A stretch of 64,000 nucleotides of DNA from Zygaena filipendulae (GCA_907165275.2 OU015673.1:6475001-6539000), one strand, 5' to 3'; positions 1 to 10,680 are shown, counted from the first letter of the stretch. Translations and numbers: made by a program. Notes: generated from the sequence alone by a model not told the origin.

Positions 1-25
1 TTACCTACCTAAAGTCCGAAACCAC

Positions 26-219
26 TCCCTACTAATTATAAATCAGAATGTGAATTTATTTGTTTGTTACTCTTTCACGCTTTAGCGTCTTATCTGATCA
101 TTATGCAATTTTGCGTACACATTGTCAGTGGTACAGAGAAGGGCATAGAGTACTTTTTTTCGCGTAATCCCCACTTGAACTCCGAAATTATCACTGGTGA
201 AACCGCTGGGAACGGCTAG
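26..219 (+). mobile_element. Helitron-like short element
   Basis: It reads from tccctactaattataaatc through the family body (tgaatttatttgtttgttac, ttgtcagtggtacagagaag) to gaaaccgctgggaacggCTAG before T. The order of landmarks is the same as in the better copies at 18529 and 38337. It lies in a Maea intron. Confidence 0.65.
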
Positions 220-239
220 TTTGTTTCATAAAAGCAATA

Positions 240-528
240 CTTTTTTTAACAGATTTCTAAAAAGGAGGAGGTTCTGCATTATGAAAAGGAGGAGGAGGCT
301 GTATGTGTGTGTGTTTTTTATGTATGTTCACCGATTACTCGAAGACGGTTGGACCGCTTTGGAAAATCTTTTTTTTGTTTAAAAGGGTATAGTCCCAAGT
401 TGGTCCCATTGCCACCAAGTCGGGATCTGATGATGGGATCTTGGAGAAATCGAGGGTACTCTTCAAGAATTAAAGGCAAACATATAGTGATTTGTATATT
501 TTTTTATAGTAAACCGTTCATTTAGAGA
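240..528 (+). repeat. Dispersed repeat, copy 1 of 2
   Basis: The stretch from aaggaggaggttctgc through gattactcgaagacggttgg and ccaccaagtcgggatctga to aaaccgttcatttag recurs at 29297-29560 in the same orientation. It has no long open frame and no terminal inverted repeats that I see. It ends just upstream of a Maea splice acceptor. Confidence 0.6.
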
Positions 529-561
529 TATGACGCTGAATGCAAGTATAATGTGTTCCAG

Positions 562-691
562 GCGGCGCAGATGCAGTGGCGCAAGGTCCGCCTCGACCGG
601 ATGCTGATCGACTACTTCCTGAGGAACGGCTACTACGATTCGGCGAACAAACTCGCCGATGCCAAGGGCATCCGCGACTTGACCAACGTGG
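562..691 (+). CDS. Maea: Maea exon with LisH motif
   Basis: It follows the acceptor gtgttccag and ends before gtaagt, reading [19 protein letters not shown] onward and leaving one base over (phase 1). A dispersed repeat ends only about 33 bases upstream. Confidence 0.9.
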
Positions 692-3600
692 GTAAGTCGC
701 CGGCGCCGTATGATAGTGACTAACGAGTTTTTTGGCGGGAATCAAAGATGGCGGTTTGGTCATTTAGTTTCATGTCAATAAAAAATGGTTAAAAATTTTG
801 TTGTGTTATAGGGTGCTGTATTGGACAATAATTTTCACAGGGACGCTTTTTTATGTGCTCAAGAAGATATATAACATTTCGAGCTGATTTCTTCGGTTTC
901 CTCCAAGAGCTCCGAGAAAGTTCTTGCAAGCTACAGTACCGTGGCTTGCAAGTTCAAACCGTACAACGAAGCATTTTAATAGAAAATATATTTATCTTAT
1001 AAATTTTACTTGAAACTGGCTAAATGCATCATATGCGAAAGTCCATAGAAAAGAAGAAAAATAATAATAACTGCTCTCCGCGGTTTCACTCGTGTTAATT
1101 TCGGAGTCCCCGCGGGAATTGAAATAATGAAAAAAAATCGGGGACACAAAGTACCTTATATAGTATAAGTATATAAGTATATACATAATAGATGAATTAT
1201 AATAATCACAAGAATTTTCCGCTTTCACTCGCGTTATTGTACAATGTACATGTCCATCTTGTCATCAATTTGGTTACGCATTTATCTAGGCTGTTTTCAA
1301 AATTTCCTCTCCGTAGAAAAATATCCAAATGCCACAGCAAAGTAATTTTTTAAAAGTTGTGAGCATCCGCTCTTAAACGATGCACATTGCCTCTAGTTTA
1401 GCCTCTGGTATATTCTCTTCTCTTCAAGAGAACAAAGAGAACACAAGACACTCACCACAAGGAATGAAACAGAATAAAATAAAATGAATTACAACAAGAA
1501 AATGACATAAAAAGAGAAAGACGAAAAAAAAAGAAAAGAAGATAAAATGAAAAAGAAATGGCTTAGGCCTTTTTATTGTTAAAATAATACACATCAGAAT
1601 TGTATGGGCCCTGTACTCTTAGCCTTCCCTATATTATATGTATAGGATAAATAAACGAAAAAAAAAAAATGTCTATGGCCGCAGACATATACGCGGCGGC
1701 GGCGGAGGTGGAGGCGGAGCTGGCGCAGCGGCGCACGGCGCGCTGCCTGCAGTGGTGCGCCGACAACAAGTCCAAGCTGCGCAAACTCAACTCCACCATG
1801 GAGTTCAAGATACGGGTGCAGGTACGGTGGGGGACTGACCCTTGAGGGGGCTAACTGTATCTCGAGGGGTCAGACTGACTCCAGGGGGCGGATTGACTCT
1901 CGAGGGGGGCGAACTGTATCTCGAGGGGGCGAACTGTATCTCGAGGGGGCGGACTGACTCTCGAGGGGCGTGAGCCGACGAGGGAGTACGAGTTGCCCCC
2001 TCAACAACTTATCGCCCCTCATCACGAGTTGTTGAGGGACGTCAGCCGTCCAAGACGGGCGCGAACCGCTGAGGGGGTACAAGCTGTCTCATCAAGTCAA
2101 TGCCCCTCATCATGAGTTGTTGACGGGACGTGACTGCAGGGTGCGAAAATATCCGATATTTACTACTTATATCAAAATATCGGATATTTTTTATATATAT
2201 AATATCCGATATAAAAATGTGATATAGGGGAAGTACGTACAAAATGACATATAGTTTTGTTTTTAGGTAATAACTCTTTATTGATAAATCACAGTACATT
2301 CATATTGTACACCAGTAATCTTTGGTTTTATACCTTTCAATCCTAAAAGATGTTTAAAACATAAACAAACTAGAAAAAACAAATAATTTAAATTTTATTA
2401 AGATCAACAAAATCTGTTTGTTCCATAGCGTATGGACAAAATGGCATACCACATATGGACTAAATGACATACATGACAAAAGTATAAAAATCAAAGGCAA
2501 AGCTCGCAAATAAACCACTTGGTTCGTTTAGAAACGTCCGCGCAAGAGGTGTGGGCCCAATGCGAACATTTTAAACACCGCAACTTTTATTTGGTCTGAG
2601 ACCGCAACCAGTCTTCTCCAGGTTTTGATAGGGAAAAAAGATCATTGCAATATATGCAAGAGCAATCCTCTTCATCATCTTGAGCGTTGCTTGGCCAATT
2701 TTCTTCTTCACTGTCTTCTTTGAATACGGTTTTAGTACCTTAATGTTTCGTCTTCTCTTCTCTGAAGGAACTTTAGGCTCATTTTTATACATACATACCT
2801 ATGTCATTTTGTCCTTTACCTATGTATGTCATTTTGGCCATATAGCGTTATAAAAATAAAAAATTCAACAATAAATGCAAAATGAATATTATTCACGGAA
2901 AAAACTATTCAAATACAACAATAAGTACTTAAGGGATGCAATAAATGTATACGCAAGGTAAAACCATGAGAAATATAATATTAATATAAAAAACTCCCTG
3001 CAGTTGAAAAAAACTCGTAACTTACCAATGTTTGTCGTCGGCCATGAGACCCTAACGAAAGACTGGCACGAGTTCACATTTTGACAGGTTGGTATGAGCC
3101 GGGAGTGTCACGTGATGTAGTTGTCTATAACGGGCCAGAAGCGGCAGAATTGGAAATATGATGCCTGTGTCATTTTGTCCGTGTATGTCATTTTGTACGT
3201 ACTTCCCTTACCGATATCCAGAGATAAGGTAATCACTACGTTCCAATATCCATTTTGTATGACAGTCATAATATTCTTATTTTATAGTATATTTATGTAT
3301 ACTGTTTGCATATATGTATTTTATAAACATAAAAATTAGGATCCATCCGTAAAGTACGTCACACGTTAAGGAAGGTAGGGGGGAAGGTCCACGCATTTGA
3401 TATACATCGTTTCAATGAATTAACTGAAAACTAGAAAGTAGTTTGCTCAGAATCGACTTCCGAATCGATCGCAGCATGTTTTAATATAGGTTATATTTTT
3501 TTCATTTTTACTAGCCCATGTCTAAATTTTTATAATACAATATTTGACGCATACGCCGCCCGTATAGCGAAAAATTCGAATCGGTCATTGACACGTAGGC

Positions 3601-4126
3601 GCGGGCGTAGCGCTTGAAATTTCGTAGATAGGTCACCTCCAAACTAATGTTGAAATAACTTTTAAAGTATAATTTTTTTCGACATAAAATATATTTTAAT
3701 CATATTATTGTTTATTTTTTTAAATGGGGTGTATCAGGTTTACAGTTAATTCATTAACACGTCGAACGGTCCCTTTGCCAGGAGTTCATCGAGCTGGTGC
3801 GCGCCGACAAGCGGCTGGAGGCGGTGCGCTACGCGCGCAAGCACTTCGCCGCCTTCGAGGGCGAGCAGCTCAAGGACATCCAGCACTGCATGGGCATGCT
3901 CGCCTTCCCCAAGGACACCGGTCAGTCACACACATACTATACCACTTAAAAGTATTTTCTTCTCTTATTCTTCTCTGTCTCTCATTTTATGGGCGTGATG
4001 ACAAGGTATACACAATCAAAATTCTATTTCGATTCGACTATATTGCACGATATACAATTTTATTACACGGGTCACGGGTGACATGACCCCCCCCCCCACT
4101 AATCCATTTTTGTGGGATCCAATTCA

Positions 4127-4161
<35 letters not shown>

Positions 4162-6873
4162 CATGTCACCCGTGGCCCCCCCCCCCCTCGGCCTGCGCCT
4201 GCATATTAGTTGTAAAACAGTAATGACGCTGTTCATTTTCTATACAAAAAAACGCTTCGATATTGAATGGACGAGAGCGAAAATTTTCGTGCTCCTTCTG
4301 AGAAATATAACTGACGCTCATTTCTGATGAAATCACGCCAAACGTCCGTTAGGCTTTTTGCACATTATAAAACATTTTCGTGTCGACATTCAGTCGCTTC
4401 GGTTGTTATATGGGACCGTACATACTACAAGAAATGTCGGATAAGACACCCACGCGCATAGTAATTTTTGTCGGATGCATGTAAGACACGAGAAATTTAA
4501 TTCATTTAATTCATTTAATCGCAAGAATATGGTACAACTAGATGTCAATTTATATAAAATATTTGACCGCATATTCGCCGTATTGGCGTGCAAGTTTATG
4601 CAGAATAAAATTAAAATAAAACAATCCAAATCCAAATATCCAAATATAATAAGGAGGATAATAAAACAAAATCAATCAAAAAGAAAACAAAAAAAAATGA
4701 ATTGTCAGAATAAAAATTGAAATAAATCATAAAATTTCTCATAATGTGCAAAACGCGTCGCGCAGAGCTGGAGCCGTACCGCTCGCTGCTGTGCGCCGAG
4801 CGCTGGGCGCAGCTGGTGGCGCAGTTCCGCTGGGAGCACGCGCGGCTGCTGCACCCGGCGCGCCTCGCCGCGCTGCCCGTGTGCCTGCAGCTCGGCCTCA
4901 CCGCGCTCAACACGCCATATCCTTTACTTAACATAATTATACGCTTTTTAAAACCTTTTAACTTGCTGTGTATGTATGTATGTATGTATGTATGCATGTA
5001 TGCAACTCAATTTTTTTCCTATAGACAAAGTTTTTATAGGTACTTGGACTGCATAATCACGTAACCTGTGAAACATATTATTGTGTTGATCAGGCGTTTT
5101 TTTTGGTTAAGTTTGCCCCCTTTCGAGGCAGGCAAAGGAAACTTAGTCTATACAGCCATTTCTGTTTTTTTTTTCTTCTGTAGTTATTTACATCGAAATG
5201 CATTGGTAGGAACTTTTGGCAGCAACTTTCCACAGTTGAACCCGAATAGGACGCTCTATGGAAAGTTTTATATTAAAACGACAACATCTCAAAAAACGCC
5301 CCATTTCATATTACTATTTCCGCTCACTGTTCATCACTAATCGATCACTGTTATACAAAATCCACCATTATACATTCAATACTAACCACGATAATAAAAC
5401 AAAGAAATAAAACTAACACGTCCATTTCTGCTATCATCCCGCCAGAAGTTCGAACTGACTATTTTTTTTAAAATCCAAAACGGATTTAAGGCGATGAAGC
5501 GGGATATCATAACGAGTGGCATACCGCCGCATCGTGACATATTGAGGCAAGCGAAGTTAATTAATAAATTAATTTATTGGTTTAAAAAAATTAAAATTGG
5601 AACTCGACACCGACAATTATGACTCCTTAACATAGCCGATGCACTCAGTGCTTCAGCGCGGGCGCGCGCGTGCCCGGCTGCCCGTCGTGCGCGGCGCCGC
5701 TCAACGCGCTCGCCGCGCAGCTGCCGCACGCGCACTGCTCGCACTCGCGGCTCGTGTGCCGCATCTCGCGCGCGCCGCTCAACGAGCACAACCACCCCAT
5801 GGTGCTGCCCAACGGCCAGGTCTACGGGGAGAAGGTGAGAGGGACGGGGGCACGGTGCACGTTGTTGGTGGCAAGGGGCATATTGTTGGTGGCAAGGGAC
5901 ATATTGTTTGTGGAAGGACCATACTGTTTGGGGCACTGCACACGTTGTTTGTGGCAATGGACATATTGTTTGGGGCACTGTACAAGTGTACACGTTGTTT
6001 GTGGCAATGGACATATTGTTTGGGGCACTGTACAAGTGTACACGTTGTTTGTGACAATGGACATATTGTTTGGGGCACTGTACAAGTGTACACGTTGTTT
6101 GTGGCAATGGACATATTGTTTGGGGCACTGTACAAGTGTACACGTTGTTTGTGGCAATGGACATATTGTTTGGGGCACTGTACAAGTGTACACGTTGTTT
6201 GTGGCAATGGACATATTGTTTGGGGCACTGTACAAGTGTACACGTTGTTTGTGGCAATGGACATATTGTTTGGGGCACTGTACAAGTGTACACGTTGTTT
6301 GTGGCAATGGACATATTGTTTGGGGCACTGTACAAGTGTACACGTTGTTTGTGGCAATGGACATATTGTTTGGGGCACTGTACAAGTGTACACGTTGTTT
6401 GTGGCAATGGACATATTGTTTGGGGCACTGTACAAGTGTACACGTTGTTTGTGGCAATGGACATATTGGGGCACTGTACACGTTGTTTATGGCAATGGAC
6501 ATATTGTTTGGGGCACTGTACACGTTGTTTGTGGCAAGGGGCATATTGTTTGGGGCACTGTACACGTTGTTTGTGGCAAGGGGCATATTGTTTGGGGCAC
6601 TGTGCACGTTGATTGAGGCGTGGTGCACGGGACTCGTGCGTTGCTACATTACACTCATTAAATTCCTTAATTTTTCCCGGTAATCGAAACGCCAGTTGCA
6701 ATTTGGTGCACGAAACGCGACTTGATTTAATGAGATTGCAATCAAAGTAACAAATCATTATCATTCGTTTGCAGGCCTTGAAGCAAATGATGAAGGAACA
6801 AGGCTCCATCATCTGCCCAGCCACCAAGGAGGTGTTCTGCATGAAGCGCGTCGAAAAAGTCTACGTGATGTGA
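562..6873 (+). CDS. Maea: Maea: CTLH/GID E3 ubiquitin ligase subunit (spliced, 5' end outside window)
   Basis: Six exons (562-691, 1685-1821, 3782-3920, 4766-4916, 5645-5834, 6775-6873) join in phase into 281 codons ending VEKVYVM-stop. In order they encode a LisH motif ([20 protein letters not shown]), a CTLH segment ([23 protein letters not shown]), a CRA region ([20 protein letters not shown]) and a degenerate RING ([32 protein letters not shown]). This order and spacing are those of MAEA (yeast Gid9/Fyv10), which pairs with RMND5/Gid2 as the catalytic RING dimer of the CTLH ligase; in Drosophila that complex clears maternal RNA-binding proteins. The vertebrate protein is near 396 aa, so roughly the first 110 residues lie left of the window. 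All introns are GT-AG except the AT-AC intron 4917-5644. It converges with Zip13. Confidence 0.93.
692..1684 (+). other. Maea intron with repeat fragments
   Basis: At 800-960 lies a fragment also present inverted at about 26895-27060 (shared landmarks: gtgctgtattgg, cgagctgatttcttcgg). At 1072-1240 there are degraded Helitron-like pieces on the - strand (ccgcggtttcactcg). The rest is AT-rich and shows nothing I can name. Confidence 0.5.
1685..1821 (+). CDS. Maea: Maea exon, start of CTLH region
   Basis: The acceptor is ggccgcag and the donor gtacgg. The exon encodes [16 protein letters not shown] and [18 protein letters not shown]. It ends in phase 0 directly against a GC-rich minisatellite. 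Confidence 0.9.
1836..1990 (+). repeat. GC-rich minisatellite (ctcgaggggg units)
   Basis: About six imperfect units of roughly 20-25 bases, each with ctcgaggggg followed by cgaactgtat or cggactgact, begin about 15 bases after a Maea splice donor. A related duplication (cccctcatcacgagttgttg and cccctcatcatgagttgttg) follows at about 2015-2120. Confidence 0.75.
2147..2215. repeat. Cluster of ATATCCGATAT palindromes
   Basis: The palindrome-like motif atatcggat/atccgatat occurs about four times in 70 bases beside the left end of the pogo-like element. It is probably a remnant of another foldback repeat. Confidence 0.5.
2227..3208 (-). mobile_element. Pogo-like DNA transposon, deletion derivative
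   Basis: The ends are inverted repeats, gggaagtacgtacaaaatga at the left and its complement at 3184-3207, flanked by TA. About 980 bp are present, too short for a full transposase. The - strand interior at 2491-2700 still encodes the Cys/His-rich tail of a pogo/Tigger-type transposase. TA target sites and this tail both fit the pogo group. Confidence 0.7.
2491..2690 (-). pseudogene. Remnant of transposase C-terminal zinc-binding tail
   Basis: The - strand frame reads [29 protein letters not shown], a stop, then [15 protein letters not shown] and [13 protein letters not shown]. The C-x2-C...C-x2-C-x2-WAH-x2-C...C-x2-C spacing is a PHD-like tail seen on pogo/Tigger transposases. One nonsense codon interrupts it and the upstream catalytic part is missing, so it cannot encode a working enzyme. 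Confidence 0.6.
3782..3920 (+). CDS. Maea: Maea exon, CTLH/CRA region
   Basis: It starts after ttgccag with [20 protein letters not shown] and ends [10 protein letters not shown] plus one base before gtcagt. The run aligns with EFIELIRQNKRL and MGMLAFPPDT of vertebrate MAEA. Confidence 0.92.
4086..4188. repeat. Poly-C / poly-G foldback
   Basis: A run of about 13 C (4087-4099) is followed by a run of about 30 G (4130-4159) and another C run near 4176. The flanks tgacatgacc and ggttcatgtca are inverted. A similar piece with about 20 C and the same atgaccc/atccattttt neighbours lies at 13510-13545. Confidence 0.75.
4766..4916 (+). CDS. Maea: Maea exon, CRA region, ends at an AT-AC donor
   Basis: It starts after cgtcgcgcag and encodes [18 protein letters not shown] and later [11 protein letters not shown]. 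It ends in phase 2 (bases CC) immediately before ATATCCTTT. No GT lies at the point where the conserved protein requires the junction. Confidence 0.9.
4917..5644 (+). other. Maea: U12-type AT-AC intron of Maea
   Basis: The intron begins ATATCCTTT, the complete consensus 5' splice site of minor-spliceosome AT-AC introns. It carries TCCTTAAC at 5624-5631, matching the U12 branch site TTCCTTRAY, and ends GATGCAC. The branch adenosine is 14 bases from the intron end, within the usual 10-20. Splicing here joins CC and T to give P, then QCF, as in vertebrate TPQCY. Inside lie a (TATG)n tract near 4970-4998 and no other feature I recognise. Confidence 0.9.
5645..5834 (+). CDS. Maea: Maea exon, degenerate RING
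   Basis: It starts right after the AC acceptor and encodes [33 protein letters not shown] and [12 protein letters not shown]. The Cys/His pattern is the Gid-type RING, which lacks some zinc ligands. The exon is very GC-rich, ends in phase 0 before gtgaga, and a long minisatellite follows. Confidence 0.92.
5860..6612 (+). repeat. 50-bp minisatellite in last Maea intron
   Basis: The core 5941-6470 is about ten nearly identical 50-bp units starting cacgttgtttgtggcaatgg. Shorter units of about 40 bp, lacking tacaagtgta, flank it on both sides. All three frames on both strands stay open because 50 is not a multiple of three and the unit has no stop, which creates long artefactual open frames. Confidence 0.95.
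6775..6873 (+). CDS. Maea: Maea last coding exon
   Basis: It follows cgtttgcag and encodes [20 protein letters not shown], then the C-terminal [12 protein letters not shown] and a TGA stop. The last residues match the EKVYIM end of vertebrate MAEA. Confidence 0.92.
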   Translation, partial: ALKQMMKEQGSIICPATKEVFCMKRVEKVYVM

Positions 6874-7590
6874 ACCCTCGGCCACGGAGACGGGCTCTGG
6901 AGCGACGACTGGTTCTCTCTAGCGTCAAGTTTTAAGCATGGATTTGGATAATTACAACATTATAATTATAACTCACAGATCACACTTGATCCAACACTAA
7001 GATATGAGCTTGTGTCGTGGAAACCAAGCAAACGTGGTTTTCACTATAATATATTATTACACTTATTATACTGTAGTGTAGATATAATATGTATAAACCC
7101 GATCTGATTGGAAAATGGAACCCTGCTTTCGTCGCACAATGTCCATCTCCGCCGGGAATTGAACCCGGAACCACTCGATAAGCGGAGAGGCACGGTGACC
7201 ACTGCGTCGTCAATCCTTCCCAGATGTGTGACGTTGTAGAAAATAACGTCATTTTACATTTTGTCATTCCAATACTATGTTTTTATATCCGGTACATACG
7301 ACGACAATCGTTGTCCATGAACCATGAATATAACTTGATCCTAGAGTTTTTTTAAACTTAGATAGATATTGATCTGCAGGCTCCCATCAACAATTACTTA
7401 TATATTGATTTATTATTAAGCTTTTTTAATATGTTTATCTATTGACTATAAGACCTATATTCGTAAGTTTGTATAATGAATTTCTTATAGTAACATTGTT
7501 GGTTCAATGTATTTAAAAAAAGTCATTACTACTTAACGTACAAGGGAACATTCTATGTTTGTATATAGTCACCTAATAAAGACTCTTAAT
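6874..7590 (+). other. Maea: Probable Maea 3' UTR
   Basis: The first good polyadenylation signal after the stop that also ends a long AT-rich stretch is AATAAA at 7575-7580. The region contains an antisense tRNA-derived SINE. Other signals lie farther on (near 7829), so the exact end is not fixed. Confidence 0.45.
6965..7222 (-). mobile_element. tRNA-derived SINE, copy 1
   Basis: Read on the - strand, the head has an A-box-like gacgcagtggtcaccgtgc and a B-box-like ggttcaattcc. A shared body follows (tggaaccctgctttcgtcgc, cgtggaaaccaagc). The same order recurs at 14012-14283. It lies antisense in the probable Maea 3' UTR. Confidence 0.7.
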
Positions 7591-8848
7591 AGATCTTGCA
7601 TGTTGTAATTGTTGATTTGAGTCCAAAGATCGTTATAATTTCAGATCTAATTAACTCTTGTGTACGAGCAATCGCTTCGGACTCTAATTTGTATTTAGAA
7701 TTGGTATGTTATTTTCCTATCATTTTAGTTTAGTTAATTTTCTCAAATTTTTATCTTAATATTCGCCCTTGCCACTAAAACTAGACACTCAAGTGACTTG
7801 GACTTGTGTGATTTCCGTATTTATAACAGAATAAACTTACACATTCACTGTAAATGCGTGGGACAGCTAAATAATATAAATTGCATTTTTTTATTTCGTA
7901 ATAATTTCCTGCAAAACTTATATTTAAAGTCTTCCTGTATTATGTTTGAAAGCTTATCGCCGACGTTATAATCAGTACCAAATTTTATTTACGTACCTAG
8001 CAATTGTGAAGTTGGTTAAAAATTGCATTAAATATGCATTTTGAAACTTTTTAATTTTTGCCATAATAAAAGTTCCGTTTGTGAATCTTTAGGTAATAAG
8101 GTTTAAAGTTAATTATCCTTTTGGTATTATATTTTTTTCTAAGATTTCTCCCATGTTTGTGTTTGAATCTTGGATTTTTTTTAAATTCCATATTTTAACA
8201 TTTATAATTTTTCTCTATTCAAACTTTATTTATACTTACGCTAGTTTTGTAATACCAATGTAGCTAAAAATATCATGTTATATCGAAAAATAAATTCCTA
8301 TGTAAAAATGCTTACAATGTTTCAATTTACTCCAAATGAACTGATAAACGAATTTTGCCATTATTTGCGGCAAAAATAAAACCTACAATTTAAAACTATC
8401 TTTAACTTCGGGACCAGCTATTCAATTGGAAAAGGCATAAAAACGCGCAATATATGTAGGTGCAATATGCTCATTTTTAACATAAACAAATATAATATAA
8501 TAAAACCACTTTGTCAGATGAAAATTATTTATTCATCAAATATTTTACTTTCCTTTTTTTTCTCGTATCGTCTTACAATACTCGTTAATGGCATTTATAA
8601 TATCACATTACATTTTCATGATCACTTAAAACTTATTAAACACAATATATAAATATAAGAAACCACTAAATATAGTAAAAATACCAAAAACATGTGTGAT
8701 TAAAAAAAAGTTTAAAGACTTTTGGTTACATAGACCTCTCTCTCCACTAAAAAGATTTGAAATATTGTGTTTATCTTTTTCCATACAATCGAAATGGCTG
8801 GGAAAAATATATCCCATAGTGGAACAATAAAAGTTATCAAAAATTTAA

Positions 8849-9236
8849 AAAACCGTCCAAGTTCGAGTCGGACTCGCGCACGAAGGGTTCTATAAAAACG
8901 GAAAAAAAAATCATGTCTGTTGTATGGAGAGCTCCCCTTAAATATTTGTTTTAATTTAATTTAATTATTTTTAAAGTGAATATATAACTAAATGAGCCAG
9001 CCTAATGATGACTTGTTGCCGTTATCAATATAGAGCAAAAAAATCACGTTTGTCGTATGGGAACCCCCTTAGATATTTATTTTATTCTGTTTTTAGTATT
9101 TGTTGTTATAACAGAAATACATCATCTGTGAAAATTTTAACTGTCTAACTTTCACGGTACCTGGTGACAGACGAACGGACAGCGAAGTCTTTGTAATAGG
9201 GACCCCGTTTTACCCTTTGGGTACGGAACTCTAAAA
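8849..9236 (-). repeat. Dispersed repeat (ggtacggaactc family)
   Basis: It is bounded by aaccgtccaagttcgagtcg and by ccctttgggtacggaactct. The middle has two related halves (ccttaaatatttgttttaat; cttagatatttattttattc). The text gttccgtacccaaagggtaa on the - strand is a very common lepidopteran interspersed repeat. The class is uncertain. Confidence 0.5.
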
Positions 9237-9752
9237 AAACAGCATTTCTAATATGTATTGGCCTATTAAGTAACAAAGTCTACTTTCAATCTAATTTGAA
9301 AGGCAATAAGTGACACGGGAGAATACTTGAAAAAAAAAAGTTACTGTCAATAGTATACATAATAAGGCAGCAAAAATAAAAATATGACCAGAAAAATAGA
9401 ACTTAACACTAGTTTTATTGATACGTACATGATATCTAGAACTAAAGTGGAGTAATATTGTACTAATAACTACAATTTTTTTTTATTCCTACAATATTGG
9501 GATCAAAAAATACATAACTCTTTATTTACATCATTTTTATGTACAACTTTAACAAAAACCTGCCACTACTCAGTAGTGAGCCAAAAACGGGACTCTTCAT
9601 ACGTGGACGAGAAAAAATAACTAAGTTTGTATACTAAAATTAGTTATCAATATCTTTGGATATTCATTTATATTGTACTACAAATGAGTGTGTTTTTAAT
9701 GAGAATTTTATAAATTCATTGCTATCTCACAAATAATATTACAACACTAATT

Positions 9753-9964
9753 GAACATAGATAAGCGATAGTGTGTTAACCCACACTGGATAAATTTTGA
9801 GTAAATCGTGTTTTGAAATTATAGCACCATTTTGTGTCAACAATTTGTTGGTATTTAATAAATGTAATAAGGTAAACACATAATTAAAAAAAACGATCTA
9901 TAACTCTCAATAAAGCGTTCTGTATCAATAACGTGAGTTAAAATGTTATTGCTTATCGGCATCC
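9753..9964 (+). mobile_element. MITE family A, copy 1
   Basis: It starts with gaacatagataagcgatagt, has the internal hairpin gtgtgttaacccacac, and ends attgcttatcggcatcc, roughly the inverse of the start. The same element occurs at 29803-29994 and 53942-54171. Confidence 0.7.
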
Positions 9965-10194
9965 AATTTTTGTAGGTTTTATAAAAGCGATGGCAGAAAT
10001 ATAGCTTTTATAAAATACATATAATATGTAATGTTACAATATGTAGAAATAATATTATGTTTTACCACATATTATACATATATTATGTACCTATGTGTAA
10101 ATTACTTTATTTTATAAATATACCACGATTCAATATAGTGTTAGTTTAATATTTAAATAGCGTTTTTATTCTGAAGCAAAAAACTAAAATTGAT

Positions 10195-10426
10195 CTGTGG
10201 AGCTAGGATGCGCAACATGATAAAATTTTATCGAGCCATTTTATCGATTCTCGTCGGCATAATATATCGTTTTGTCTACCAGTGGTAAAAATGTTTAACC
10301 GAATCTAGTCTTAACTCAATACCCCACTACTGCACTTTTTTGCTTGGACGCCCAAAATATTTGTCGTGTCGACAATTTTATCTTTCGTTCGATAAACATA
10401 TCATGTTGCGCATCCTAGCTCCGCAG
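10195..10426. mobile_element. MITE with GGAGCTAGGATGCGC ends
   Basis: A left end of ggagctaggatgcgcaacat and its exact complement ending ctagctcc at 10403-10422 bound about 225 bp with no coding capacity. Confidence 0.75.
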
Positions 10427-10546
10427 TACGCCGTAATACGACGCGACATCACCTTCGGTGATACGTAAAAAGGGCTAAAGTACGAAGTACTTGAAATAGC
10501 TTCACTCGTTTGTTTTCACTGTAGCTTCTATTCTATGTTTAATCAA

Positions 10547-10680
10547 CCCGGTGCTTGGGATTAAACCAGATAAAAGCCTGCAATTTTCGGTTTTAAGCTC
10601 GGGTAGGATTTCAACCCGAAAATGGCAGGCTTTTATCGGGTTTAATGACGAGTACTGGGTTGATTGCTCATCTATGCCTA
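10547..10680 (+). mobile_element. MITE family B, copy 1
   Basis: The motifs aacccggtgcttgggatt, ggcaggcttttatcgggttt and gttgattgctcatctatgcc recur at 29622-29752 and in shorter form at 52104-52190. The element contains inverted halves built on gataaaagcc. Confidence 0.6.

Noticed and set aside
4917..5064. Maea exon 4 reading on past 4916 to an ordinary GT donor
   Set aside because: The read-through residues bear no likeness to MAEA, while the AT-AC junction restores the conserved sequence exactly.
5941..6470. CRISPR-like array
   Set aside because: Units are contiguous tandem repeats with no variable spacers, and the genome is eukaryotic.
5574..6842. Open frames of 180-422 codons on both strands across 5.6-6.8 kb
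   Set aside because: They translate the 50-bp minisatellite, which lacks stops in any frame, and overlap Maea exons in other frames.
7140..7210. tRNA gene on the - strand
   Set aside because: It has A- and B-box matches but no full cloverleaf, and the same text with a shared body recurs at 14195-14283, so it is a SINE.
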